From NCBI GenBank assembly GCA_934402515.1, contig CAKRTZ010000081.1, positions 1-6,313 on the forward strand: a stretch of 6,313 nucleotides of DNA, read 5' to 3'. The stretch's first letter is position 1. Every line of letters begins with the position of its first letter. The stretch comes from an uncultured Lachnospiraceae bacterium (GTDB taxonomy: Bacteria > Bacillota > Clostridia > Lachnospirales > Lachnospiraceae). The notes under the pieces are model-generated. The model was not told the DNA's origin, did no database searches, and was given only the letters and a program-made list of their open reading frames with translations. The translations under genes were made by a program, and so were the position numbers. Below are positions 1 to 6,287 of this stretch, piece by piece.

Positions 1-9
1 GTATGAGAT

Positions 10-34
10 AGGGTCTGGTATAACACCAGACCCT
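10..34. terminator. Hairpin, possible weak bidirectional terminator
   Basis: The arms at 11-19 (GGGTCTGGT) and 25-33 (ACCAGACCC) are perfectly complementary around a 5-base loop, and A10/T34 extends the stem to 10 bp. The plus-strand 3' side is A/T-rich (34-47) but has no uninterrupted T run, and the minus-strand 3' side is not T-rich either. If it is an intrinsic terminator it is therefore weak, or acts with other factors. It could end a gene lying left of the window, or a minus-strand gene whose tail may survive at 45-131. Confidence 0.5.
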
Positions 35-44
35 TAAATAATAT

Positions 45-131
45 TTAGTCTATTTCGTATTCTTCCGGATAAGGGATGCCTGTTATGGTACAGGGAGAAA
101 AGTATCCGGTGGTAGAAGGTGTGGCATCCCA
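45..131 (-). pseudogene. Possible C-terminal remnant of an unknown minus-strand gene
   Basis: On the minus strand a 28-codon open stretch runs from just after a TGA (132-134) to a TAA at 45-47, ending ...GIPYPEEYEID. The Pro/Glu/Tyr-rich acidic tail looks protein-like, and the hairpin at 10-34 follows the stop by 10 bases, as a gene end would. Nothing upstream on that strand continues the frame, so if it is real it is a leftover tail. I do not recognise the family. The same bases also contain a 20-codon plus-strand frame (76-138), so chance is a strong alternative. Confidence 0.18.
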
Positions 132-193
132 TCAATGAGTCTCTGGAATTATTAAAAATTTTTGCCCATTTTAAATCTTTTTTGACGCAGTAG

Positions 194-601
194 CTGTCAT
201 ACAAGTGTAAGCAACCAGTTATCGTCAAAGACCTTGCAGAAACCGACTTGGCAATGGATGTAGCAGCAGTCTTGTCATATGACATTTCGATTGCAGATGC
301 TGACGGTACAGCCGTACAGCCCGCCGGAGAAATCACAGTCACGATTCCTATTTCAGAAGATTTGAAAGCAGCTGACGGCAATGCATATGCTGTGTATTAC
401 TTCAATCCGGAAGACAACTCCGTGCAGAACATGGATTGTTCTGTATCAGAACACAGTGTGACCTTTCAGACCACACACTTATCGGTATATTCTGTCGTGA
501 AATTCACAGACCCTGCAATGGAGCCGGAACCTGTTCAGGAAACCGGAGAGACAGAGAATAAATCTGTAACAGAAGATATGCAGACATTCCTGAATCCGTG
601 A
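194..601 (+). pseudogene. 5'-truncated fragment of a secreted surface-type protein
   Basis: The frame opens after a TAG at 191-193 and runs 135 codons to a TGA at 599-601. The only initiators are poorly placed: a TTG at 248 and an ATG at 254, neither with a clear ribosome binding site, and the protein-like sequence already begins upstream of them (around KQPVIVKDLAETDLAMDV). The body is a hydrophilic, beta-rich segment (LSYDISIADADG, GEITVTIPISEDL, YAVYYFNPEDNSVQ, TTHLSVYSVVKF). This resembles the Ig-like or repeat domains near the C-terminus of Firmicute extracellular proteins. It is followed by a Pro/Glu/Thr-rich linker (EPEPVQETGETENKS) such as those that span cell walls. No signal peptide, transmembrane helix or LPXTG-type sorting motif is present. 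I infer loss of the N-terminus and a disrupted C-terminus. The specific function is unknown. Confidence 0.5.
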
Positions 602-867
602 TGCCTGCGGGAGGCGAAGAATGGAGTTTTTTCGACAGTCCCAGGGCAACCTATACTTGGTATGATGGAATTGTTGCCAACGTATATGCCGATTATAATA
701 GAACACAGATCATTGCATCTTTCTCATATCCTGCGAATGACGCAACAGGCATGAACCTGATTGCAGAGCAGTCTAACACAGGTATCGGCATTATAATATA
801 CAACGGTCAGTATGCAATCGTTTCTTACGATATGCTCACAACAAATCCGGGACCGGATGATAGATGA
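562..867 (+). pseudogene. Second fragment in another frame, probably the displaced tail of the surface protein
   Basis: This frame is open from just after a TAA at 559-561 and ends at a TGA at 865-867. It overlaps the preceding fragment by about 40 bases in a different frame. A GTG at 598 and an ATG at 601 could start an 89- or 88-residue protein, but neither has a convincing Shine-Dalgarno sequence. The protein-like part (EEWSFFDSPRATYTWYDG, then IIASFSYPANDATGMNLIAEQ, NTGIGIIIYNGQYAIVSYD) is aromatic-rich with alternating beta pattern, consistent with an extracellular domain. It carries no signal peptide. The simplest reading is that a frameshift or small deletion near 562-600 separated it from the fragment before it. 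It could instead be an independent small gene. I do not recognise the domain. The strong hairpin at 910-947 follows 43 bases after its stop. Confidence 0.38.
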
Positions 868-909
868 TAACATCTGCATGAATACTTGGAAAAAGATAAC
901 CTTAAATTT

Positions 910-947
910 AAATTCCCGGCAGAGAATAAAAACTGCCGGGAATTTTT
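910..947. terminator. Strong intrinsic terminator, probably bidirectional
   Basis: The arms AATTCCCGGCAG (911-922) and CTGCCGGGAATT (933-944) are perfectly complementary around a 10-base A-rich loop, and A910/T945 adds a pair. On the plus strand the stem runs into a T tract (943-947), the standard rho-independent layout, ending transcription through the fragments at 194-867. On the minus strand the A-rich loop becomes U-rich and the stem is followed by an A/T-rich stretch. It lies about 40 bases past the TetR stop, so it probably also ends the regulator transcript. Confidence 0.83.
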
Positions 948-984
948 ATGCAAAAATTTGAAATTTTATTTCTTCTGCAGCTGG

Positions 985-1620
985 TCACTGTGCCTCCAAC
1001 AATAGCCAGATGACCGTATCCTCCACGATTTTGCGCATCCGTTCCCCATCCAACCCCGGATGATGATGGAAGATAAGCTCATGGGAAAGATTTTCCACCA
1101 GATTATAAATAATGTGGGTCTTTTCCGGCAGCTCCGGACTGTCAAAACCCACCCGGCGCAGGAACGCCTCCAAATCTTCAGTAATCTGGATTTCAAAATC
1201 AATCATGATATTGGACACATCCTCGGAGGTATTGGACAGGGCATCGATTTCCCGGTGAGCGTTTTTAAAGACTTGATGCCCCTTCACAATGGAGTCCGTA
1301 ATCTGAGCTAAATGCTGGCGCAGTGTCGCCTCATCCAGACGCTCCGGCAGGGGAACCCCGGAATATTGGGCAAACAAATCGTAGATGGGCTGCACCATTT
1401 TTTCCACAAAGAGCCGCAGGCCTTCCACGAAAATATCGTGCTTGTCCTTGAAATAGCTGTAAATAATTCCCGTGGAAACACCGGCAGCTTTGGCAATGTC
1501 CGTGGTTGTGGTGCGGTGGTATCCCTGGTCGCACATGAGACCGAATCCTACCTCTATGATTTTATTCTTTTTTTCAATGGAACGCTGCTGCCGGGGTTCC
1601 CGTATTTTCGTTACTGCCAT
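985..1620 (-). CDS. TetR/AcrR-family transcriptional repressor
   Basis: A 211-residue DNA-binding regulator, the usual length for TetR proteins. The N-terminal domain (about residues 12-62) shows the family layout: a first helix with RSIEKKNKIIEVGFGLMCDQGY, then the helix-turn-helix TTTTDIAKAAGVSTGIIYSYF at about 37-57 with the hallmark G-V-S-x-G-x-x-Y-x-Y-F, then KDKHDIFVEGL. Residues about 65-211 form the variable all-helical ligand-binding and dimerisation domain, with a His-rich stretch (FHHHPGLDG) near 184-192. The ATG at 1620 is chosen because GAGAGG sits 5 bases upstream on that strand; the GTG at 1644 would lie upstream of this site. The gene is divergent from the efflux operon, with an operator-like palindrome between them. 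It very probably represses both its own gene and the transporter until an inducer, likely a transported compound, binds. The ligand cannot be read from the sequence. Confidence 0.95.
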   Translation of the reverse strand: MAVTKIREPRQQRSIEKKNKIIEVGFGLMCDQGYHRTTTTDIAKAAGVSTGIIYSYFKDKHDIFVEGLRLFVEKMVQPIYDLFAQYSGVPLPERLDEATLRQHLAQITDSIVKGHQVFKNAHREIDALSNTSEDVSNIMIDFEIQITEDLEAFLRRVGFDSPELPEKTHIIYNLVENLSHELIFHHHPGLDGERMRKIVEDTVIWLLLEAQ

Positions 1621-1664
1621 AATGACCTCTCTTATTGATAACACTTCTCAATAACATCTATATA

Positions 1665-1693
1665 AGTATAACCTGTCACAAAAAACTTGTCAA
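1665..1693 (-). promoter_or_regulatory. Sigma-A-type promoter for the TetR gene
   Basis: Read on the minus strand, there is a perfect -35 box TTGACA (1693 to 1688), a 17-base spacer and a -10 box TATACT (1670 to 1665), one mismatch from consensus. The predicted start site near 1658 gives a leader of about 38 bases before the ATG at 1620. The -35 box lies inside the left arm of the outer inverted repeat and one base from the inner palindrome, so a bound repressor should block it. This predicts autoregulation. Confidence 0.8.
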
Positions 1694-1727
1694 TATATGA
1701 ACAAAAGTTCATATTCACATATTGACA
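1688..1727. promoter_or_regulatory. Nested operator palindromes between divergent promoters
   Basis: The inner site is a perfect palindrome, ATATGAAC-AAAA-GTTCATAT, at 1695-1714 (8-bp arms, 4-base spacer). This is in the size range bound by TetR dimers. Around it is an outer inverted repeat, TGTCAATAT (1688-1696) and ATATTGACA (1719-1727), whose arms contain the -35 boxes of the two divergent promoters. The centres of the two repeats differ by 3 bases, so they are separate symmetries. The inner site is the best operator candidate for the adjacent TetR protein. The outer symmetry may simply reflect two facing consensus -35 hexamers with flanks. Confidence 0.78.
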
Positions 1728-1750
1728 GGAAGAAAGAACTATTTTATATT
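1722..1750 (+). promoter_or_regulatory. Sigma-A-type promoter for the efflux operon
   Basis: A perfect -35 box TTGACA (1722-1727), a 17-base spacer and a -10 box TATATT (1745-1750), one mismatch from consensus. The predicted start near 1757 gives a leader of about 64 bases before the GTG at 1821. A promoter this close to consensus should be strong when free, which fits tight repressor control. The -35 box is the right arm of the outer inverted repeat and begins 7 bases from the inner palindrome. Confidence 0.82.
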
Positions 1751-1765
1751 GAATATGAAATAAAT

Positions 1766-1779
1766 GTCACGTTTGTGAC
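1766..1779. repeat. Short inverted repeat in the operon leader
   Basis: GTCAC (1766-1770) and GTGAC (1775-1779) flank GTTT, forming a perfect 5-bp inverted repeat about 10 bases downstream of the predicted transcription start of the efflux operon. It could be a second, roadblock-type protein site or a small leader hairpin. TGTCAC also occurs at 1674-1679 inside the TetR promoter spacer. The repeat is short enough to arise by chance. Confidence 0.3.
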
Positions 1780-1820
1780 TTGTCGTTACATAAAGAAAAC
1801 AGAAAGTTGAGGAAAGCATC

Positions 1821-3266
1821 GTGAAAAAGAAAATCGCAATTAGAATCGTCGGAGTGGGCTTAATTCTGGCAATCGCACTGGCAATGGGCGGCTGTGGAAA
1901 TGGCAGCAAGGTGGCAACGGACACTGTGGTTTCTGGTAGTGTGGAACAGAAAGTGGAAGTGGACGGACATATTGAAACCGAGGAGGAGACTCCCTATTAC
2001 GCAGAGGTTTCGGGACAGATTCAGAACTTTACTTATCACAGCGGGGATTTGATTCCCGCGGGAACCCAGTTGTTTACCTATGATACCACGGATTTTGAAC
2101 ATGCGGTGGAGCAGGCGTCCCTCCAGGCGGAGGCAGCACGCTCCAGCTATCAGGGCACGGCAGCCCAGAGTGCCCGCGTGAATCAGGCATACCAGGATGC
2201 CAGCGAGAAGGAGGCGTCCTACAAGGAGCTTTACACCAACATCCAGAAAAATGTGAATGAGCTGCAGAGCAACTTACAGATTGTGGCGGACACGGTGGAA
2301 GATGAAGGACAGAAACTCCAGGTACAGCTTGCCCAGACCCAGGTGGAGATGGCACAGGCTTATGCCGCAGCCTACGGCTGTGATTTGGGAAGTGACTCCT
2401 ACAAGAGTCATATGCAGACTTACTACGATTTACAGACCAAACAGGCGAAACTCCAGAAACAGGTTGCCCAACTTCCCGACCCAGGCGCCAAGCCCGATGA
2501 AATCCGGTATCTGGCAGAGGCAGCGAGCATGCTGGCAGAACTGACCACCCAGCGCAGCATTTTATCCCAGGAGATGCTGTCCACAGAGTTTGCAGGAATG
2601 ACCAGTGGACAGCTTATCCAGTTGGAAAAACAGGCAGAGCTGGCAGAACTTGCCGCAGACTGGAGCCAGGAGGAGCTAGAGAAAGCCCAGCAGGGTGGAA
2701 AAGCAGAAACCGCGGGAATTCTCAGCGAGGTTGCCATCGAGGATGGCTCCTATGTGGCAGAGGGCACCCGGCTTTTTACTCTGAAAAATCCAGAGAAATT
2801 AAAGGCAGTGGTGGAGGTGACCGGCTACGAAGGTGCCCAGATTAAAGAGGGACAGAGCGCAACCGTGACCGTCTCCGGCAGGACCTATGAGGGAACCGTA
2901 TCCAAAATCCGCAGGGAGGCAGTGACGGATTCCCAGAACAAGGCGAAACTCCAGGTGGAAATCCATATTGAAAACCCGGCACAGTATGAGGATACGGTAC
3001 TTTATCTGGGAAGTGATGTGGATGCCTGCATCCTCACCCGGGAATCTGTGGATTCCCTTACAGTTTCCAATCTGGCGCTCTATGCCGATGATGAGGGCGA
3101 TTATGTGTATCTCATTAACAACGGTGTGGTGGAAAAACGCTATGTGGAGGCAGGTGCCTCGGATGGCAGCTACACCGCCATTCTCTCCGGTTTAGAGGAT
3201 GGGGAGCAGGTCATCACGGATGCTATGACAGACGCCGGAATCGGCACCAGCGTACAGGCGAAGTAG
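1821..3266 (+). CDS. Lipoprotein membrane-fusion (adaptor) protein, MacA/HlyD-like
   Basis: A 481-residue periplasmic-adaptor-type subunit of an ABC efflux complex. A GTG start is used, with GAGGA ending 7 bases upstream. The N-terminus is a lipoprotein signal: basic MKKK, a hydrophobic core, then AMGGC with the lipidated Cys at 25, predicting anchoring to the outer face of the cytoplasmic membrane. Residues about 37-88 hold the first beta-barrel/lipoyl half (VEVDGHIETEEETPYYAEVSG, HSGDLIPAGTQLFTYD). Residues about 92-293 are an Ala/Gln/Glu-rich coiled-coil hairpin with a break at LPDPGAKPDE (218-227). Residues 298-322 are the second lipoyl half (ILSEVAIEDGSYVAEGTRLF), followed by a beta barrel (about 328-410) and a membrane-proximal domain (VYLINNGVVEKRYVEAG, about 429-470). 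Besides Cys25 it has Cys187 in the coiled coil and Cys403. It is the first gene of the operon, 13 bases from the ATPase gene. The substrate is unknown. Confidence 0.93.
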   Translation: MKKKIAIRIVGVGLILAIALAMGGCGNGSKVATDTVVSGSVEQKVEVDGHIETEEETPYYAEVSGQIQNFTYHSGDLIPAGTQLFTYDTTDFEHAVEQASLQAEAARSSYQGTAAQSARVNQAYQDASEKEASYKELYTNIQKNVNELQSNLQIVADTVEDEGQKLQVQLAQTQVEMAQAYAAAYGCDLGSDSYKSHMQTYYDLQTKQAKLQKQVAQLPDPGAKPDEIRYLAEAASMLAELTTQRSILSQEMLSTEFAGMTSGQLIQLEKQAELAELAADWSQEELEKAQQGGKAETAGILSEVAIEDGSYVAEGTRLFTLKNPEKLKAVVEVTGYEGAQIKEGQSATVTVSGRTYEGTVSKIRREAVTDSQNKAKLQVEIHIENPAQYEDTVLYLGSDVDACILTRESVDSLTVSNLALYADDEGDYVYLINNGVVEKRYVEAGASDGSYTAILSGLEDGEQVITDAMTDAGIGTSVQAK

Positions 3267-3279
3267 AAAGCGTGGCGGA

Positions 3280-3990
3280 ATGGACGAAAAAGCATTTATC
3301 CAATTTGAACATGTAAATAAAGAATACGGTACACCGGAACGGGTTTTCTACGCCCTGAAAGATGCCAGCTTTACCATCAATGAGGGCGAGATGGTGGTCA
3401 TCTTAGGGCCCTCCGGCGCAGGAAAAAGTACCCTGTTAAACCTCTTGGGGGGCATGGACACTGCCACCGGGGGTGAGATTATTTCCTGCGGTGAACATAT
3501 CCGGGGGTACAACGACAGCCAGTTGACGGATTACCGTGCAAGAAACGTGGCGGTGGTCTTTCAGTTTTACAATCTGATTCCTACTCTGACGGCATACGAA
3601 AATGTGGCATTGATGAAGGACATTGTGAAGGACACCTTAGACCCGGCAGAGGCGCTAAAGGCGGTGGGACTGGAGGAACACATGCACCAGTTTCCGACAC
3701 AGATGTCCGGCGGTGAACAGCAGCGTACCTCCATTGCCCGTGCCATCGCCAAAAATCCCAAGCTGTTACTTTGCGACGAGCCTACCGGAGCGCTGGACAC
3801 CAATACGGGACGGGATGTACTGGAGCTGCTGGTGCGTATGAGCCGGGAGCAGAAAAAAACAGTAGTGATGGTTACCCACAACAGTTCTTTTGCAGAGATT
3901 GCAGACAAAGTCATCCGGGTAAAAAACGGTGGCATTGAATCCGTAACCATCAACGAGCATCCCAAGAAGGCAAGTGAGGTGAGCTGGTAA
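3280..3990 (+). CDS. ABC transporter ATPase, MacB/LolD type
   Basis: A 236-residue nucleotide-binding subunit, the normal length for stand-alone ATPases paired with FtsX permeases. All catalytic motifs are present: Walker A GPSGAGKST (43-51), Q-loop VFQFYNLIPTLTAYENV (Gln95), signature MSGGEQQR (142-149), Walker B LLLCDEP (162-168, catalytic Glu167), D-loop GALD (170-173) and switch His200 in VMVTHN. The YNLIPTLTAYENV segment is typical of the MacB/LolD group, which couples ATP hydrolysis to mechanical movement of extracytoplasmic domains. Differences from the common LSGGQQQRVAIARA are Met for Leu, Glu for the Gln after GG, and Thr-Ser for Val-Ala, all compatible with activity. The ATG at 3280 has only a weak GGCGGA-like site, so translation is probably coupled to the gene before it. 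Its TAA shares one base with the permease ATG. Confidence 0.96.
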   Translation: MDEKAFIQFEHVNKEYGTPERVFYALKDASFTINEGEMVVILGPSGAGKSTLLNLLGGMDTATGGEIISCGEHIRGYNDSQLTDYRARNVAVVFQFYNLIPTLTAYENVALMKDIVKDTLDPAEALKAVGLEEHMHQFPTQMSGGEQQRTSIARAIAKNPKLLLCDEPTGALDTNTGRDVLELLVRMSREQKKTVVMVTHNSSFAEIADKVIRVKNGGIESVTINEHPKKASEVSW

Positions 3991-6287
3991 TGCTGAGACG
4001 AAAATTATGGCGGGATTTGTGGCAGAACCGCACCCAGTTTTTATCCATTTTCCTCATGGCATTTTTAGGTATGATGGTATTTGCCGGAATTGATGCGGAG
4101 AGCAATGGACTGGGGGTGTCCTATACCCGCTACTTTGAGCAGACCCGTACCGCAGACTACTGGGTGATTGGCAACAATTTTACCAAACGGGATGCGGACA
4201 CACTGAAATCCCTGCCGGAAGTGGAAACAGTAGACCGTAAGCTGGTGCTGGACGGCAAATGTAAGCTGCCCACCGGAGAGGAGCTGGACATGGAGTTTAA
4301 CTTCATGGAAACCATGACCTGTTCCTATCCCTATGTGGTGGAGGGGGAACCCTTTAACGCCAGCAGTATCGGCATCTGGCTGGAGCAGAATTTTGCCAAC
4401 GCCAGAGGGTATAAGGTGGGAGACACCATCAACCTTTCCTACGAGGGCGTTTCTTTCCGGGAGGAAGTGAAGGGCATCATCATGCACCCGGAATATGTGT
4501 ATTATTCTCTGGACAGCGACAGCATGATGCCAACCTATGGCAACTACGGCTTTGGTTTTCTCTCCCAGTCGGAGTTTCCCCTTCAGGACCAGTTGGTTTA
4601 CAATTATCTGGTCATTAAAACCTATGAAACACCGGAGAATTCCCTGCAATTTAAGGAATATCTGAAAAACACCCTGAATCTGGATGAGGTGACGGTGATT
4701 GACCGCCGCCAGAATCTGGGAATTGACACGGTCATTAACGAAAAAGAGCAGCATGAGACCTTTGGCATCATGTTTACAGCCATCTTTATGCTGATTGCAG
4801 TGATGGGTATTGTCACCACCATGACCCGGATGACCTCCAACCAGCGAACCCAGATTGGTACGTTGAAGGCACTGGGCTTTTCCAAAGGGAAAATCACCTG
4901 GCACTATGTGTCCTACGGAATTGTCATCAGCTTACTGGGTGGTGTGCTTGGCTCTCTGTTAGGGCGGCTTCTCATTCCCCAACTGTTTCTGGGCAGCATG
5001 ACGGCTTACTTTATTCTGCCTGCCTGGTATCAGCAGCTTTCCTGGAAAAGCCTGGTGGCAAATGCACTGTCCGTCCTGGTCTGCTCCAGTGTCAGTTTTT
5101 TATCCTGCAGAAAAGAATTAAAGGATATGCCGGCGGTCACCCTGCGTCCCGCCTCCCCGAAGAACCTGAAACATTCCCTGTTGGAAAAGAGCAAGTTCTG
5201 GCTGTCCATGAACTTTTCCACCCAATGGAACATCCGGGATGTGCTCCGCAATAAATCCCGGAGCCTTATGGGAATTCTCGGTGTGGCTGGCTGTGCTATG
5301 CTCCTGCTGGGGGCTTTCGGCGCCTACGACTGCTGTATCGGGCTGGTGGACTGGCAGTATACCAGACTGGTCACCGGACAGAACAAGGTCAATTTCAGCC
5401 TGAACACCTCAGATTTGGAAAAACGTCAGATGGCACAGACCTACAAGGGGCAGCTTTTGCAGGAGGGCAGTTGTGAGTTCCGGGTGGGAGACACCGTGAA
5501 AACCGGAACCATCACCGTGACGGAGGAGGGCAACTACCTCCATTATGAGAATACGAAACAGGAGGAAATCAAGCTCCCTAAGGATGGCATCGCCATGACC
5601 TCCAAAATGGCAGACCTGCTGGGTGTCCAGGTGGGAGATACCTTTGAGTGGCACATTGTAGGAGAGAAAAAGTGGGAGACCGGACAGGTAGCCGCTTTGT
5701 ACCAGGCAGCCACCGGACAGGGAATCACCATGGATAAGGAGGTTTATGAGGACTTCCGCTATGATTTTCATCCCACTTCCTTCTATACGAATATGTCCAT
5801 TCCTTCCTATATAAAAGACGGCGATGTGGTGGCGGGTGTCATCAGCATTGAACAGGCAAGGAGTGACCTGGCGAAAAATATGGAAATGATGTACATCATG
5901 GTGGGTGTGCTGATTGTGGCAGCCGTGCTGTTAGGTCTGGTGGTTCTCTATAACATGGGAGTCCTTTCCTTTATGGAAAAAACAAGGGAAGTGGCAACCC
6001 TGAAAGTTCTGGGCTTTTCCACCAAACAGATTCGGAAGATTCTGCAGCAGCAGAATATCTGGATAACGGTAATCGGAATTGTGATTGGACTGTGGCTGGG
6101 CTATTGGCTGCTTGTGGTGATGATGGGAACTATGTCCGATGATATGGATATGCCGGTAACGGTCAATCTTTTATCCTATTTATATGCCATTGTTGGCACG
6201 GGACTGGTGTCCCTAAGCGTCAACCGCATGCTTTCCGGCAGAGTCAAGACCATCTGTATGGTGGATGCATTGAAAGGCGTGGAGTAA
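3990..6287 (+). CDS. ABC transporter permease with two FtsX units
   Basis: A 765-residue membrane subunit. The ATG overlaps the ATPase stop by one base (TAATG) and has GAGGTGA just upstream, so the two products are probably made in a fixed ratio. Hydrophobic segments suggest eight helices in two 1+3 sets: about 16-35; 258-278, 306-328 and 355-372; then 425-447; 633-658, 689-712 and 727-746. Each set brackets a large extracytoplasmic domain (about 36-255 and 450-630). The FtsX coupling motif appears twice, TQIGTLKALGFSKGKI (287-302) and REVATLKVLGFSTKQI (666-681), so one chain carries both halves of the permease. The C-terminus MVDALKGVE is typical of the family. Cys91 and Cys111 in the first outer domain could form a disulfide. 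It probably works with the ATPase and the lipoprotein adaptor in efflux or extraction of a membrane-active substrate. The 26 bases after its stop show no terminator, so the operon may continue. Confidence 0.95.
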   Translation: MLRRKLWRDLWQNRTQFLSIFLMAFLGMMVFAGIDAESNGLGVSYTRYFEQTRTADYWVIGNNFTKRDADTLKSLPEVETVDRKLVLDGKCKLPTGEELDMEFNFMETMTCSYPYVVEGEPFNASSIGIWLEQNFANARGYKVGDTINLSYEGVSFREEVKGIIMHPEYVYYSLDSDSMMPTYGNYGFGFLSQSEFPLQDQLVYNYLVIKTYETPENSLQFKEYLKNTLNLDEVTVIDRRQNLGIDTVINEKEQHETFGIMFTAIFMLIAVMGIVTTMTRMTSNQRTQIGTLKALGFSKGKITWHYVSYGIVISLLGGVLGSLLGRLLIPQLFLGSMTAYFILPAWYQQLSWKSLVANALSVLVCSSVSFLSCRKELKDMPAVTLRPASPKNLKHSLLEKSKFWLSMNFSTQWNIRDVLRNKSRSLMGILGVAGCAMLLLGAFGAYDCCIGLVDWQYTRLVTGQNKVNFSLNTSDLEKRQMAQTYKGQLLQEGSCEFRVGDTVKTGTITVTEEGNYLHYENTKQEEIKLPKDGIAMTSKMADLLGVQVGDTFEWHIVGEKKWETGQVAALYQAATGQGITMDKEVYEDFRYDFHPTSFYTNMSIPSYIKDGDVVAGVISIEQARSDLAKNMEMMYIMVGVLIVAAVLLGLVVLYNMGVLSFMEKTREVATLKVLGFSTKQIRKILQQQNIWITVIGIVIGLWLGYWLLVVMMGTMSDDMDMPVTVNLLSYLYAIVGTGLVSLSVNRMLSGRVKTICMVDALKGVE

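Noticed and set aside
76..138. A 20-codon plus-strand frame starting ATG at 76
   Set aside because: No proper ribosome binding site (the nearby AAGGG abuts the ATG), a stop immediately before it, and an equally plausible reading on the other strand.
248..256. TTG at 248 or ATG at 254 as the start of an intact small gene
   Set aside because: No good ribosome binding site is visible, and the protein-like sequence already continues upstream in the same frame, so these are internal codons of a truncated gene.
953..968. A/T palindrome AAAATTT-G-AAATTTT downstream of the TetR gene
   Set aside because: Only A-T pairs with a one-base centre, so it would not form a stable hairpin. The strong stem at 910-947 explains termination.
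1642..1644. GTG at 1644 as the TetR start, adding 8 residues
   Set aside because: The GAGAGG ribosome binding site lies downstream of it and 5 bases before the ATG at 1620, so the ATG is the better start.
4065..4904. Long minus-strand open frame (279 codons) inside the permease gene
   Set aside because: It is antisense to a well-supported FtsX permease, has no recognisable domain and no ribosome binding site I could see, and its His/Gly/Val-rich composition is what the complement of this coding sequence would give.
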